A program made the translations under genes and the position numbers. A stretch of 64,000 nucleotides of DNA from contig NZ_QLNP01000077.1 in assembly GCF_003261175.1 (NCBI RefSeq), positions 1 through 64,000 on the forward strand. Reading direction: 5' to 3'. The notes below the pieces were generated by a model. The model saw only the letters and a list, made by a program, of their open reading frames with translations. It did no database searches and was not told the origin of the DNA. Positions within the stretch are counted from its first letter, which is position 1. The number at the start of each line of letters is the position of its first letter. The DNA is from Arthrobacter globiformis (lineage in GTDB: Bacteria > Actinomycetota > Actinomycetes > Actinomycetales > Micrococcaceae). Of the stretch, positions 23,903 to 33,822 are shown in pieces.

Positions 23903-24732
23903 CAGTCCTGACCCACGGCCACGCCGTCACGGACGAAGCCCGGAACCGGCGCTTCGGCCCGCTGTACTCGCGCAACGCCCGCGCGGTGATCGGGCGCGGG
24001 CTCATGGCCACCAAGAGCAGCAACTGGATGGTCATGCTGTCCGGGTTCTTCGAGCCGGTGCTGTTCCTGATTTCCATGGGCGTCGGGATGGGTGCGGTGG
24101 TGGGGTCCGTCGCCGGGCCGGGCGGCCAGGAGATCAGCTACGCGGCGTACATCGCCCCGGCGCTCCTTGCGGTCTCGGCCATGAACGGGGCGGTGTACGA
24201 CTCCACCTGGAATGTCTTCTTCAAGATGAACTTTGCCAAGCTCTACCAGGGGATGCTGTACACCTCGCTCGGGCCCATGGACGTGGCCATCGGCGAGATC
24301 TTCCTGGCCCTGCTGCGCGGCCTGCTGTACGCCACCGGATTCACGGCGGTCATGGGGCTGATGGGCCTGATCACCACCCCGTGGGCGCTGCTGATGATTC
24401 CGGCCTCGGTGCTGATCGCGTTCGGGTTCGCCAGCTTCGGCATGGGCATCACGAGCTTCATGAAGACCTTCCAGCAGATGGACTGGGTCAACTTCATCAT
24501 GCTGCCGATGTTCCTGTTCAGCGCCACCTTCTATCCGCTGAGCGTCTACCCCGAATACATTCAGTGGCTGATCCAGGCCATGCCGCTGTGGCACGGCGTG
24601 GAGCTGCTGCGGCAGATCAGCGCGGCCTCCTTCACCCCGGCGACGGCCATCCACGTGGGCTACTACCTGGTGATGATCGTGCTGGGCCTGATGCTCACCA
24701 CCGGCAGGCTACGGAGCCTGTTCCTGAAGTAG
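23899..24732 (+). CDS. ABC-2 exporter permease 2
   Basis: Second membrane subunit (277 aa). GTG 23899 overlaps the upstream stop by 4 nt and has AGGAGG 8 nt before it; upstream in-frame sequence belongs to permease 1 in another frame. Six helices, with SYAAYIAPALLAVSAMNGAV, and the ABC-2 signature FIMLPMFLFSATFYPLSVYP followed by the conserved MPLWHGVELLRQ. The two permeases are only distantly alike, which implies an asymmetric channel. The pattern ATPase-permease-permease is that of DrrAB/NodIJ-like systems. Confidence 0.9.
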   Translation: MTVLTHGHAVTDEARNRRFGPLYSRNARAVIGRGLMATKSSNWMVMLSGFFEPVLFLISMGVGMGAVVGSVAGPGGQEISYAAYIAPALLAVSAMNGAVYDSTWNVFFKMNFAKLYQGMLYTSLGPMDVAIGEIFLALLRGLLYATGFTAVMGLMGLITTPWALLMIPASVLIAFGFASFGMGITSFMKTFQQMDWVNFIMLPMFLFSATFYPLSVYPEYIQWLIQAMPLWHGVELLRQISAASFTPATAIHVGYYLVMIVLGLMLTTGRLRSLFLK

Positions 24733-24819
24733 GCAGGTGTTCGCGGCCGGCGATCCTGCACGTGTTCGCCGCCGGTGGAAGCGTCCTGGGGTGGTCTGGG
24801 GATTTGAGAGAATAGCTTC

Positions 24820-25383
24820 ATGCAATCTCTGGGCAGCTCCAAGTCGTCATCCACCCCGGGCCGGGGCGGATTTTCCATGTTCCGCATCAGCGGTCCGGGC
24901 CTGCTGGTCCTGATCACCGCCTTCCTCGTGGCCGTGATCTTCGCAGCCAACCAGAACGACGTCGTCGGCTGGGTTGTTGCGGTCATCGCGCTGTTCTGGC
25001 TGGCGCTGGCGTCCTTCGTGGTCTTCAGCATCCAGCGGGCGGCAAAGAAGGCCGGGGCAAAGATCAACGAGGCGCACAACGCGTTCAACGCCGCCACGGG
25101 CCGCGCACCCTCGACCGTTTTGGCCGACCACGGCGGAACCCGCTTGGTCCGTGAACGCGGCGAGGCTGAGGAGATCCGGGACATGAAGCTCGACCACTCC
25201 TTCAAGATCGTGCAGGTGCAGGTGCGCGTGGTGGAGCAGGAGCGGGCCAAGGGCGCAGCTGCGGACCAGGACACCATCCGCCGCGCCCTGGAGACCATCG
25301 AAATCACCGCTACCAACGCACGTGACATGATCAAGTCGTCCGGCGGCTCCGGCGAGCCCGTGACCGGAACCATCATCGACTAG
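24820..25383 (+). CDS. Membrane protein of unknown function
   Basis: Protein of 187 aa. Residues about 27-70 form two adjacent helices (GPGLLVLITAFLVAVIFAAN and VVGWVVAVIALFWLALASFV). The C-terminal 110 residues are charged and predicted helical (QRAAKKAGAKINEAHNAFN; ERGEAEEIRDMKLDHSFKIV), likely cytoplasmic. I recognise no family function. It is on the same strand as xth, which follows after about 10 nt, so they may be cotranscribed. Confidence 0.8.
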   Translation: MQSLGSSKSSSTPGRGGFSMFRISGPGLLVLITAFLVAVIFAANQNDVVGWVVAVIALFWLALASFVVFSIQRAAKKAGAKINEAHNAFNAATGRAPSTVLADHGGTRLVRERGEAEEIRDMKLDHSFKIVQVQVRVVEQERAKGAAADQDTIRRALETIEITATNARDMIKSSGGSGEPVTGTIID

Positions 25384-25393
25384 AGTGGAACGG

Positions 25394-26227
25394 GTGAGCT
25401 CGGCATTGAAGAAGGACCACCTTCGCATCGCAACAGTCAACGTCAACGGCCTCCGTGCTGCCTACAAAAAGGGCATGTCGGAATGGCTTGCGACCCGCGA
25501 AGTGGACATCCTGACGCTGCAGGAAGTCCGGGCCCCTGACGCCATCGTCCGCCAGCTCATCGGCGAAGGGTGGCACATTCTGCACGCCGAAGCCGAGGCC
25601 AAGGGCCGCGCCGGCGTCGCCATCGCCTCCCGCGAGGAGCCTCTCGTCACCCGCGACCACATCGGCGATGACTACTTCGCCACGGCCGGCCGCTGGGTGG
25701 AGGCTGACTTCCGGGTCCGCGACGCCGAGGGCAACGCGTCCCAGCTGACCGTCGTGAGCGCCTACGTGCACTCAGGCGAGGCCGGCACCCCCAAGCAGGA
25801 GGACAAGTACCGCTTCCTGGATCTCATGAGCGTGCGTCTGCCCGAGCTCAGCAAGCACAGCGACCACGCCCTGGTCACCGGTGACCTGAACGTCGGCCAC
25901 ACCGAGCTGGACATCAAGAACTGGAAGGGCAACGTCAAGCGTGCCGGCTTCCTGCCGGAGGAGCGCGCCTACTTTGACCGCTTCTTCGGTGAGGAGATCG
26001 GCTGGAAGGATGTTCACAGGGGCCTGGCGGGCAACGTCAACGGCCCCTACACCTGGTGGTCGCAGCGCGGCCAGGCCTTCGACAACGACACCGGCTGGCG
26101 CATCGACTACCACCTGGCCACCCCCGCCCTCGCGGCCGCAGCAGTTTCGGCCGTCGTGGACCGGGCGCCCTCGTGGGACACCCGCTTCTCTGACCATGCC
26201 CCGCTGGTAGTGGACTACCGGCTCTAG
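25394..26227 (+). CDS. xth: Exodeoxyribonuclease III (AP endonuclease)
   Basis: DNA repair nuclease of the EEP fold (about 277 aa) acting at abasic sites. Conserved blocks: RIATVNVNGLRAA, DILTLQEVRA (metal-binding Glu), VTGDLNVGHTELD (catalytic Asp/Asn), TGWRIDYHLA and the terminal SDHAPLVVDY with catalytic His. Start uncertain: GTG 25394 gives MSSALKKDHLRIA; GTG 25385 would add three residues. Followed by trpS after 18 nt. Confidence 0.92.
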   Translation: MSSALKKDHLRIATVNVNGLRAAYKKGMSEWLATREVDILTLQEVRAPDAIVRQLIGEGWHILHAEAEAKGRAGVAIASREEPLVTRDHIGDDYFATAGRWVEADFRVRDAEGNASQLTVVSAYVHSGEAGTPKQEDKYRFLDLMSVRLPELSKHSDHALVTGDLNVGHTELDIKNWKGNVKRAGFLPEERAYFDRFFGEEIGWKDVHRGLAGNVNGPYTWWSQRGQAFDNDTGWRIDYHLATPALAAAAVSAVVDRAPSWDTRFSDHAPLVVDYRL

Positions 26228-27334
<1,107 letters not shown>

Positions 27335-27338
27335 CGAG

Positions 27339-27947
27339 ATGCCGGCCACCATGCCCGCCAACAGCGGAGTCAGCAACGGAATGAGCCTCGGGGTCATTCT
27401 GGGCTTCCCGCCTGAAATCGCCGAGGAGCTGCAGCGGTGGCGGGCGTCCTTCGGGGACCCCATGGCCACCGTTATTCCGGCGCACATCACGCTGGTCACC
27501 ACCACGCCCACCCATGACTGGGAAGCGGCCCGTGACCACGTGCGGCAGGTGGCCCGGACGCAGGCGCCGTTCATGGTGACCATCTGCGGCACGGGGTCCT
27601 TCCGGCCCGTCTCCCCAGTGGTCTTCATCAACGTGGAGGACGGCTTCCAGGAATGCGTCGACCTGCACGAAAAACTCCAGACCGGACCGCTCGCACGTGA
27701 GCTGCCTTTTGCCTACCATCCCCATGTGACCATTGCCCACGACGTCGCACCCGAGAGCCTCGATGAGGCCGAAACGGTGCTGAAAGACTACAGGGCCACC
27801 TTCCCGGTGGTTAGCATGGGACTTTACGAGCACGACACCGACGGTATTTGGCAGCTACGGGAAGAGCTTGACTTTGGTACCGAACCAGACGACGAACGGG
27901 ACGCACTCCGGGCACCAAACGCCGACGGAGCCACCGCTCCCCACTGA
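27339..27947 (+). CDS. 2'-5' RNA ligase-like 2H phosphoesterase
   Basis: Two-histidine phosphoesterase (202 aa). The two catalytic HxT motifs are IPAHITLVTTT and HPHVTIAHDV, spaced as in the LigT/2H family. Start taken at ATG 27339, just past the trpS stop; ATG 27318 would overlap trpS by 17 nt. The last 80 bases overlap the proposed TTG start of the next gene in another frame. Likely acts on cyclic phosphates or 2',5'-linked RNA; the natural substrate is not known. Confidence 0.85.
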   Translation: MPATMPANSGVSNGMSLGVILGFPPEIAEELQRWRASFGDPMATVIPAHITLVTTTPTHDWEAARDHVRQVARTQAPFMVTICGTGSFRPVSPVVFINVEDGFQECVDLHEKLQTGPLARELPFAYHPHVTIAHDVAPESLDEAETVLKDYRATFPVVSMGLYEHDTDGIWQLREELDFGTEPDDERDALRAPNADGATAPH

Positions 27948-29049
27948 GCGAGCGCAGTTGTTGCTGGAGGTCATCCGCAAGCAGGTGGAGTGGGGCAAAG
28001 CCCGCAGGTCCGGCCAGGGAACGTTTCCCCAGCTCATGGCCCTGGTCCAGTGGCTGCAGGCCCGACTGAACGCCTTCCGCCCGATGCGGGCTTGGCAGCA
28101 CTACACCCGGCAGCACGGTCCGCTGATGAGCGCGGGCATCGGCTTCAACATGTTCTTCTCCATCACCGGCCTGCTGGCCACCGGGTTCTCCATCGCTGGG
28201 CTGGCGCTGCGCGGCCAGCCGGCACTCCTGGACCGGATCACCGCCAGCGTGGCCGCAAGCGCCCCGGGGCTGCTGAAGGTCGACGGCGGCGATGGGCTTG
28301 TCGATCCGAAGGACCTCCTGAACCCCGACGGTCTTGGCTGGACTGCATTGATCGCCGCCGTCGTTACCGTCATCACGTCCCTGGGCTGGATCGCCGGCCT
28401 CCGGGAGGGGTTCCGCGGAGTGATGATGCTGGGTCCGCTCAAGCTCAATCCTGTGGTTCTCAAACTGCACGACGCCGGTACCTTGCTGCTGCTCGGCGTC
28501 GCCTTGGTCATCAGTTCGGGCGCGTCCCTCGTGTTCGGCACGGCGGCGGGCTGGGCGATGGAGCAGCTACGCCTGGACCCGGCCGTGGCCGGCCCAATGG
28601 CGGCCCTGATCAAGATCGCCGTGCCACTGGTCCTGAACTGGATCACGGCGCTCATCATGTTCCGTCTGGCAGGAGGCCTGAAGCTGTCCCGGCGGGCGCT
28701 GCTGGAAGGAACCATCCTCGCGGGCGTGGGCACCACCGCGCTGCAGGTCTTCAGCACCGAGCTGCTGGCCGGTGCCGGACGCAACCCCATCCTGGCGCCG
28801 TTCGCGATCATCATCGGGCTGCTGATCTGGTTCAACCTGGTCAGCCAGGTCTACCTAGTGGCGGCGGCCTGGTCCGCGATCCGTGAGGAGGACCTGAAGG
28901 CCTCTCCTGCAGCCAAGACCACCGGCTGGGGGCCACGGCAGGTGCAGCCCGGAAAGACGCCGGTGGAAGGTTACCACCCGGCCGGACATCCGCGCCCCAT
29001 GGGCGTCAGTGTCCGGCGTCGAGGTACTGGTCGGCCCACGCCGCGATGA
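27868..29049 (+). CDS. YihY/BrkB-family membrane protein
   Basis: Inner-membrane protein (393 aa or less) with six helices, including LMSAGIGFNMFFSITGLLAT (the family entry motif A-G-x-x-F-x-x-F-x-x-x-P/G), ALIAAVVTVITSLGWIAGL, and PILAPFAIIIGLLIWFNL plus SQVYLVAAAW near the end, the latter matching the YihY block L..F...IGLLIW...S..L..GA. The N-terminal 45 residues are polar. TTG 27868 overlaps the upstream gene by 80 nt; TTG 27958, just after that gene's stop, is a good alternative start. Function is unknown despite the old 'ribonuclease BN' label. The 3' end overlaps the converging hydrolase gene by 44 nt. Confidence 0.85.
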   Translation: MTLVPNQTTNGTHSGHQTPTEPPLPTERAQLLLEVIRKQVEWGKARRSGQGTFPQLMALVQWLQARLNAFRPMRAWQHYTRQHGPLMSAGIGFNMFFSITGLLATGFSIAGLALRGQPALLDRITASVAASAPGLLKVDGGDGLVDPKDLLNPDGLGWTALIAAVVTVITSLGWIAGLREGFRGVMMLGPLKLNPVVLKLHDAGTLLLLGVALVISSGASLVFGTAAGWAMEQLRLDPAVAGPMAALIKIAVPLVLNWITALIMFRLAGGLKLSRRALLEGTILAGVGTTALQVFSTELLAGAGRNPILAPFAIIIGLLIWFNLVSQVYLVAAAWSAIREEDLKASPAAKTTGWGPRQVQPGKTPVEGYHPAGHPRPMGVSVRRRGTGRPTPR

Positions 29050-29776
29050 TCTTCGCGGCCCGCGCCGCCTGCCCCTTGCCGGTCAGCAGATGGTCGCTGC
29101 CCTCCAGCGAGACGAAGTTCCGCGGATGGCGGGCGGTCTGGAAGATCGTGCTGGCGTTCTCGATGCCCACGGTGTTGTCCGTGGGGGAGTGCAGGACCAT
29201 CAGGGGCTTGTGCAGCCGCCTGATGCAGTCCGTGAGGTCGGCGTTCTCGAGGTCCTCCACGAAGTGCCGGCGGATTTCCACGCGCTTGCCGCCCAGGTCC
29301 ACCTCGGCGCTGCCTTCGCTGAGGATCCTGTCGAGCGCCGCATCGAAGACGTGGGCTACGTGCTTGGGGGAGAAGGGCGCCCCAACTGTGGCGACCGCAT
29401 CGAGTTCCGGGATCTCGGACGCGGCCGCGAGCACGGCGGCGCCGCCGAAGGAATGCCCCACCAGCAGGGAGATGGCCCGGCCCTCGGCCCGCATGTACTC
29501 CGCGGCCCGGACCGTGTCCGCCACCTTGTGGCTGAAAGACCCGGCGGACCACTGGCCCGCCGAGCCGCCGAGGCCCACGTTGTCGAACCGGAGCATGCCG
29601 ATCCCGTTGTCCGCCAGCGCCTTGCACATCCGGGATGCCGCGGGGCTGTCCTTGCCCAGCGTGAAGCCGTGCGAAAAGACGCCCCAGCCCTTCACCGGGC
29701 CGTCCGGCACATCGAGGATGCCGGAGAGCAGTTCTCCGGTGGTGCCTTCGAACGAGATTTTTTCGGAGCGGTGCAT
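29006..29776 (-). CDS. Alpha/beta hydrolase (OsmC-associated or esterase type)
   Basis: Serine hydrolase (256 aa). Nucleophile elbow GHSFGG in ISLLVGHSFGGAAVL; catalytic His likely in LEGSDHLLTG, acid in LHSPTDNTVG. Start chosen at ATG 29776 because GGAGG lies 5 nt upstream; a longer in-frame reading would translate an intergenic repeat (29790-29918) and is rejected. The HGFTLGKDSPAASRMCKAL segment is typical of the group often fused to OsmC domains; no OsmC domain is present here. Substrate unknown. Confidence 0.87.
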   Translation of the reverse strand: MHRSEKISFEGTTGELLSGILDVPDGPVKGWGVFSHGFTLGKDSPAASRMCKALADNGIGMLRFDNVGLGGSAGQWSAGSFSHKVADTVRAAEYMRAEGRAISLLVGHSFGGAAVLAAASEIPELDAVATVGAPFSPKHVAHVFDAALDRILSEGSAEVDLGGKRVEIRRHFVEDLENADLTDCIRRLHKPLMVLHSPTDNTVGIENASTIFQTARHPRNFVSLEGSDHLLTGKGQAARAAKIIAAWADQYLDAGH

Positions 29777-29789
29777 CTGTTCCTCCGCT

Positions 29790-29918
29790 TGGTTGAGTTG
29801 GGCCCACGCCCGCTGGTTGAGCCTGTCGAAACCCGGGATTTCGCTCCCCACCAGCCCCCTAAGCTCGCAAGCTCGCTCAGGGAATCCGGCCGGCGTGGCC
29901 CCAGGCTCAACCACCGGA
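29790..29918. repeat. Micrococcales-type intergenic repeat with inverted ends
   Basis: ctggttgagcctgtcgaaac (29813) is mirrored by caggctcaaccaccgg (29903-29918), enclosing ...gggatttcgctccccaccag and aagctcgcaagctcgctc. The element lies between the hydrolase start and the sdh terminator. A shorter relative is at 14203-14238. The words are those of a repeat I know to be widespread between genes in Micrococcales; copy number needs the genome. Confidence 0.75.
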
Positions 29919-29929
29919 GCCGGATAAAC

Positions 29930-29984
29930 GACGACGGCGCCGCTCACCGTACGTTTACCGTACGTGTTGAGCGACGCCGTCGTC
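29930..29984 (-). terminator. Terminator of the sdhCDAB operon
   Basis: GACGACGGCG(C/T)CGCTCA arms (29930-29953 with 29959-29984) form a long GC-rich hairpin starting 12 nt past the sdhB stop. An ACCGTACG word sits on both sides of the loop. Confidence 0.8.
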
Positions 29985-29996
29985 CGCGTTTAATCC

Positions 29997-30779
29997 TTAG
30001 ATCTTGCGGGCCAGGATGGCCTGCTTGACCTCTGCGATGGCCTGCGTGACCTGGATGCCGCGGGGGCAAGCCTCCGAGCAGTTGAAGGTGGTGCGGCAGC
30101 GCCACACGCCTTCCTTGTCGTTGAGGATCTCCAGGCGCATGTCGCCGGCGTCGTCACGGGAGTCGAAGATGAACCGGTGGGCGTTCACGATCGCTGCCGG
30201 GCCGAAGTACTGGCCGTCGGTCCAGAACACCGGGCAGGAGGACGTGCACGCGGCGCAGAGGATGCACTTGGTGGTGTCGTCGAAGCGCTCACGGTCTTCG
30301 GCGGACTGCAGGCGTTCCTTCGTGGGCGCGTGGCCCTTGTTGATGAGAAACGGCATGACCTCGCGGAAGGACTGGAAGAACGGCTCCATGTCCACGATCA
30401 GGTCCTTCTCCACCGGCAGGCCCTTGATGGGCTCAACGGTGATGGGCTTGGACGTGTCCAGGTCCTTCAGCAGGGTCTTGCAGGCGAGGCGGTTGCGGCC
30501 GTTGATGCGCATGGCATCGGAACCGCAGACGCCGTGGGCGCAGGAGCGGCGGAAGGAGACGCTGCCGTCGATTTCCCACTTGATCTTGTGCAGGGCGTCC
30601 AGCACGCGGTCCGTGCCGTACATGGTCAGCTTGTAGTCGTCCCAGCGGGCTTCGGCAGAAACCTCGGGGTCGTAGCGGCGCACGCGCAGGGTGATGTCGA
30701 ACGTCGGGATTTCCCCGCCGCCGCCAACACCGGCGGGAAGTTCGATCTTGGAGGCTGGCTCAGCAAGTTCAGCGGACAT
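29997..30779 (-). CDS. sdhB: Succinate dehydrogenase iron-sulfur subunit
   Basis: Electron-transfer subunit of complex II (260 aa). The N-terminal plant-ferredoxin domain binds 2Fe-2S via SCAHGVCGSDAM and the downstream RLACKTLL cysteine. The C-terminal domain binds 4Fe-4S through CILCAACTSSCPVF and 3Fe-4S through TTFNCSEACPRGI. ATG 30779 begins one base after the sdhA stop, so the two are coupled. Last gene of the sdhCDAB operon. Confidence 0.97.
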   Translation of the reverse strand: MSAELAEPASKIELPAGVGGGGEIPTFDITLRVRRYDPEVSAEARWDDYKLTMYGTDRVLDALHKIKWEIDGSVSFRRSCAHGVCGSDAMRINGRNRLACKTLLKDLDTSKPITVEPIKGLPVEKDLIVDMEPFFQSFREVMPFLINKGHAPTKERLQSAEDRERFDDTTKCILCAACTSSCPVFWTDGQYFGPAAIVNAHRFIFDSRDDAGDMRLEILNDKEGVWRCRTTFNCSEACPRGIQVTQAIAEVKQAILARKI

Positions 30780-30780
30780 A

Positions 30781-32583
30781 TTAGTACTTCCTCACCATCG
30801 GCTCGTAGCGCGTAAAGACAACCGGCTTGGTGGCAAGCCGGACACCGGCGATTGCCTCCTCCGCGGAACCGTCGGCCGGTGCGTGGTCTTCTTTGTACGC
30901 CATGGAGTGCTTCATGAATTTTTCGTCGTCGCGTTCCGGGAAGTCCTCCCGGAAGTGGCCGCCGCGGGATTCCTCACGGTGCAGGGCAGCAACCGTCATG
31001 ACCCTGGCCAGTTCCAGCAGGAACCCGAGCTCAACGGCCTCCAGCAGGTCAAGGTTGAAGCGCTTGCCCTTGTCCTGGACGTTGATGCGCTGGTAGCGCT
31101 CCTCGAAGGACTCGATGTCCCTGAGGACCTGGTTGAGCGTGTCAGCGGTGCGGAACACCTGCATGTTGGCATCCATGGTGTCCTGCAGTTCCTTGCGGAT
31201 TGCAGCGACCTTCTCGGTGCCGTTGGCGTTGCGGGCCACGTCCAGCAGCCCGATGGTGAAGGCTTCCGGGTTCTCCGGCAGCTCCACGAAGTCGGCCGTC
31301 TTGGCGTATTCGGCGGCGGCGATGCCGGCGCGCTTGCCGAACACGTTGATGTCCAGCAGCGAGTTGGTGCCCAGGCGGTTGGAGCCGTGGACGGACACAC
31401 AGGCCACCTCGCCGGCGGCGTAGAGGCCCGGAACAACAGTGTCGTTGTCCTGCAGGACCTCGGTGGTGATGTTCGTCGGGATGCCGCCCATGGCATAGTG
31501 GGCCGTCGGGAAGACGGGGACCGGCTCCGTGTAGGGCTCCACGCCGAGGTAGGTGCGGGCGAACTCGGTGATGTCCGGCAGCTTGGCGTCGATGTGGGCG
31601 GGCTCAAGGTGCGTCAGGTCAAGGAGCACATAGTCCTTGTTCGGACCGCAGCCGCGGCCTTCGCGGACTTCGTTGGCCATGGAGCGGGCCACGATGTCAC
31701 GCGGGGCGAGGTCCTTGATGGTGGGGGCGTAGCGCTCCATGAAGCGCTCGCCCTCGGAGTTGCGCAGGATGGCACCTTCACCGCGGGCGGCCTCGGACAG
31801 GAGGATGCCCAGGCCGGCGAGGCCGGTCGGGTGGAACTGGAAGAACTCCATGTCCTCCAGGGGGATGCCGCGGCGGAACGCGATGCCCATGCCGTCGCCG
31901 GTCAGGGTGTGGGCGTTCGAGGTGGTCTTGAAGACCTTGCCGGCGCCGCCGGAGGCGAACACCACGGACTTGGCCTGGAAGACGTGCAGCTCGCCGGAGG
32001 CGAGGTCGTAGGACACGACGCCGGCCACGCGCTTCTGCTTGAACGGCGTGCCGTCCTCGCGGACGGCGTCCTCCTCGACGGTCAGGAGGTCCAGGACGTA
32101 GTACTCGTTGTAGAACTCAACGTTGTGCTTGACGCAGTTTTGGTACAGGGTCTGCAGGATCATGTGGCCCGTGCGGTCGGCGGCGTAGCATGCGCGGCGC
32201 ACCGGAGCCTTGCCGTGGTCGCGGGTGTGGCCGCCGAAGCGGCGCTGGTCGATGCGGCCCTCGGGCGTGCGGTTGAACGGCAGGCCCATCTTCTCGAGGT
32301 CCAGCACCGCGTCGATGGCTTCCTTGGCCATGACTTCGGCGGCGTCCTGGTCAACCAGGTAGTCGCCGCCCTTGATGGTGTCGAAGGTGTGCCATTCCCA
32401 GTTGTCTTCCTCGACATTGGCCAGGGCTGCACACATGCCGCCCTGCGCCGCACCCGTGTGGGAGCGGGTGGGGTACAGCTTGGTCAGTACTGCTGTTCGC
32501 GCACGCTGACCGGACTCGATCGCGGCGCGCATCCCGGCGCCACCTGCACCGACGATGACGACGTCGTACTTATGGACCTGCAT
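30781..32583 (-). CDS. sdhA: Succinate dehydrogenase flavoprotein subunit
   Basis: Catalytic subunit of complex II (600 aa) oxidising succinate to fumarate. From ATG 32583 the protein starts MQVHKYDVVIVGAGGAGMRA; an in-frame extension upstream is not conserved and lies in the sdhD-sdhA gap. The covalent-FAD histidine is in RSHTGAAQGGMCAAL; substrate/active-site blocks are EFFQFHPTGLAG, SEAARGEGAILRN and the catalytic Arg region EVREGRGCG. GSNRLGTNSLLDINVFG and the C-terminal DDEKFMKHS are intact. The 106-nt gap to sdhD is the longest in the operon. Confidence 0.97.
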   Translation of the reverse strand: MQVHKYDVVIVGAGGAGMRAAIESGQRARTAVLTKLYPTRSHTGAAQGGMCAALANVEEDNWEWHTFDTIKGGDYLVDQDAAEVMAKEAIDAVLDLEKMGLPFNRTPEGRIDQRRFGGHTRDHGKAPVRRACYAADRTGHMILQTLYQNCVKHNVEFYNEYYVLDLLTVEEDAVREDGTPFKQKRVAGVVSYDLASGELHVFQAKSVVFASGGAGKVFKTTSNAHTLTGDGMGIAFRRGIPLEDMEFFQFHPTGLAGLGILLSEAARGEGAILRNSEGERFMERYAPTIKDLAPRDIVARSMANEVREGRGCGPNKDYVLLDLTHLEPAHIDAKLPDITEFARTYLGVEPYTEPVPVFPTAHYAMGGIPTNITTEVLQDNDTVVPGLYAAGEVACVSVHGSNRLGTNSLLDINVFGKRAGIAAAEYAKTADFVELPENPEAFTIGLLDVARNANGTEKVAAIRKELQDTMDANMQVFRTADTLNQVLRDIESFEERYQRINVQDKGKRFNLDLLEAVELGFLLELARVMTVAALHREESRGGHFREDFPERDDEKFMKHSMAYKEDHAPADGSAEEAIAGVRLATKPVVFTRYEPMVRKY

Positions 32584-32689
32584 ACCAGACGCTCTTTCTC
32601 TCAAAATTCGCAATAAAACAGCGGGCGGCCCGAGGCCGTCTCCGCACAAAACTGCGGCCCGCCAATGGATGGCGGGCCGCCACGGGATG

Positions 32690-33181
32690 CTACGCGGGGC
32701 AGAAGCCGCCGGGCAGCTGGACGCCGTCCACCACGGGGCACGGGTTGAAGGTGAAGATCACCAGGGTGCCGAGGATGATGATGACGGCGGAGGCTGCGTA
32801 GAGGACCATCTTGAGCCAGAAGCGGGTGGAGTCCTTCTCGGCGTAGTCGTTGATGATGGTGCGCACGCCGTTGGTGCCGTGCAGCATGGCGAGCCACAGC
32901 ATGGCCAGGTCCCAGAACTGCCAGAACGGATCTGCCCACTTGCCGGCGACGAAGCCGAAGTCGATGGCGTGGATGCCTTCGCCCACCAGGAGGTTGACGA
33001 TGAGGTGGCCGAAGATCAGCACCACCAGGACAACGCCGGAGAGGCGCATGAACAGCCAGGCCAGCATTTCGAAGTTGCCGCGCGAGCTGCCGTTGCGGCG
33101 GTATTTCGGGTCGATCTTGCCGGACTCGGGCTTGCCGGCGATCTGTCCGCTGCGCGGTGACTGGATCTCAGTTGCAGACAT
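32690..33181 (-). CDS. sdhD: Succinate dehydrogenase membrane anchor subunit D
   Basis: Membrane anchor (163 aa) with three helices (FMRLSGVVLVVLIFGHLIVN, DLAMLWLAMLHGTNGV, MVLYAASAVIIILGTLVIFT). Heme/quinone-site histidines appear in FGHLIVNLL and MLHGTNGVR. The N-terminal 40 residues are polar. Starts 3 nt after the sdhC stop. Pairs with SdhC to hold SdhAB on the membrane and pass electrons to menaquinone. Confidence 0.93.
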   Translation of the reverse strand: MSATEIQSPRSGQIAGKPESGKIDPKYRRNGSSRGNFEMLAWLFMRLSGVVLVVLIFGHLIVNLLVGEGIHAIDFGFVAGKWADPFWQFWDLAMLWLAMLHGTNGVRTIINDYAEKDSTRFWLKMVLYAASAVIIILGTLVIFTFNPCPVVDGVQLPGGFCPA

Positions 33182-33184
33182 GGC

Positions 33185-33565
33185 TTAGTGACCTCCGAGC
33201 GCGAGGGACAGGTGGCGGATGGCGAAGGCGACCATGGTGACGACCCACAGGCCCAGCACCACCCAAAGCATCTGGCGCTGGTACTTGGCGCCCTTCTTCC
33301 AGAAGTCGACGGCGATGATCCGCAGGCCGTTGAAGGCGTGGAACACGATCGCTGCGACCAGGCCCGTTTCACCCAGGGCCATCAGCGGGTTCTTGTAGGC
33401 ACCGATTACTGCGGTGTAGGCCTCAGGCGACACCCTCACCAGGGAGGTGTCGAGCACATGGACCAACAAGAAGAAAAAGATCACTACACCAGTAATGCGG
33501 TGTCCAACCCAGGACCACATGCCTTCACGGCCGCGGTACAAGGTGCCAGCTGGTTTCGTCGGCAC
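33185..33565 (-). CDS. sdhC: Succinate dehydrogenase cytochrome b subunit
   Basis: Membrane anchor (126 aa) with three helices. WSWVGHRITGVVIFFFLLVH carries the conserved H-R-x-T-G motif and heme-ligand region, and IVFHAFNGLRIIAVDFW the second conserved block. I place the start at GTG 33565 (MPTKPAGTLYRG) because GGAGG lies 8 nt upstream; an in-frame GTG at 33586 would put that GGAGG inside the gene. First gene of sdhCDAB, divergent from manC, with a good promoter at 33655-33683. Confidence 0.93.
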   Translation of the reverse strand: MPTKPAGTLYRGREGMWSWVGHRITGVVIFFFLLVHVLDTSLVRVSPEAYTAVIGAYKNPLMALGETGLVAAIVFHAFNGLRIIAVDFWKKGAKYQRQMLWVVLGLWVVTMVAFAIRHLSLALGGH

Positions 33566-33654
33566 TGAATAAACCTCCCTGAACACAGCGGCGCTGGCGC
33601 GGGATCCACGCCGGGGGAAACGCCTGCTGCGAGAGCACTCGTAGCTCAGGCCTA

Positions 33655-33683
33655 AATCTAGGCTTCGCTTACAGCTTATTCAA
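33655..33683 (-). promoter_or_regulatory. Promoter of sdhCDAB
   Basis: On the minus strand TTGAAT (33683-33678) and TAGATT (33660-33655) are 17 nt apart, leaving a leader of about 80 nt before sdhC. No Rex-, CRP- or other operator was evident in the leader by eye. The rest of the sdhC-manC gap holds no gene. Confidence 0.65.
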
Positions 33684-33822
33684 TTCAGGCGTTCCTTGCC
33701 CGCCACGTACTGTACGGATTTTCGACTATTTTGAGACGAAGACCACATCTGTTGCCACTGCATCCACATGCTGGCGGGCCGCGAAAGGGCGTCCTGAGGT
33801 GCGTCGGCTAAAGTAGGGCTTG

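Noticed and set aside
29777-29947. 57-residue N-terminal extension of the hydrolase
   Set aside because: It translates an intergenic repeat and the sdh terminator region. ATG 29776 has a good Shine-Dalgarno sequence.
33566-33822. Hidden gene between sdhC and manC
   Set aside because: Only short frames without start signals occur; the region holds the sdh promoter and the manC -10 box.
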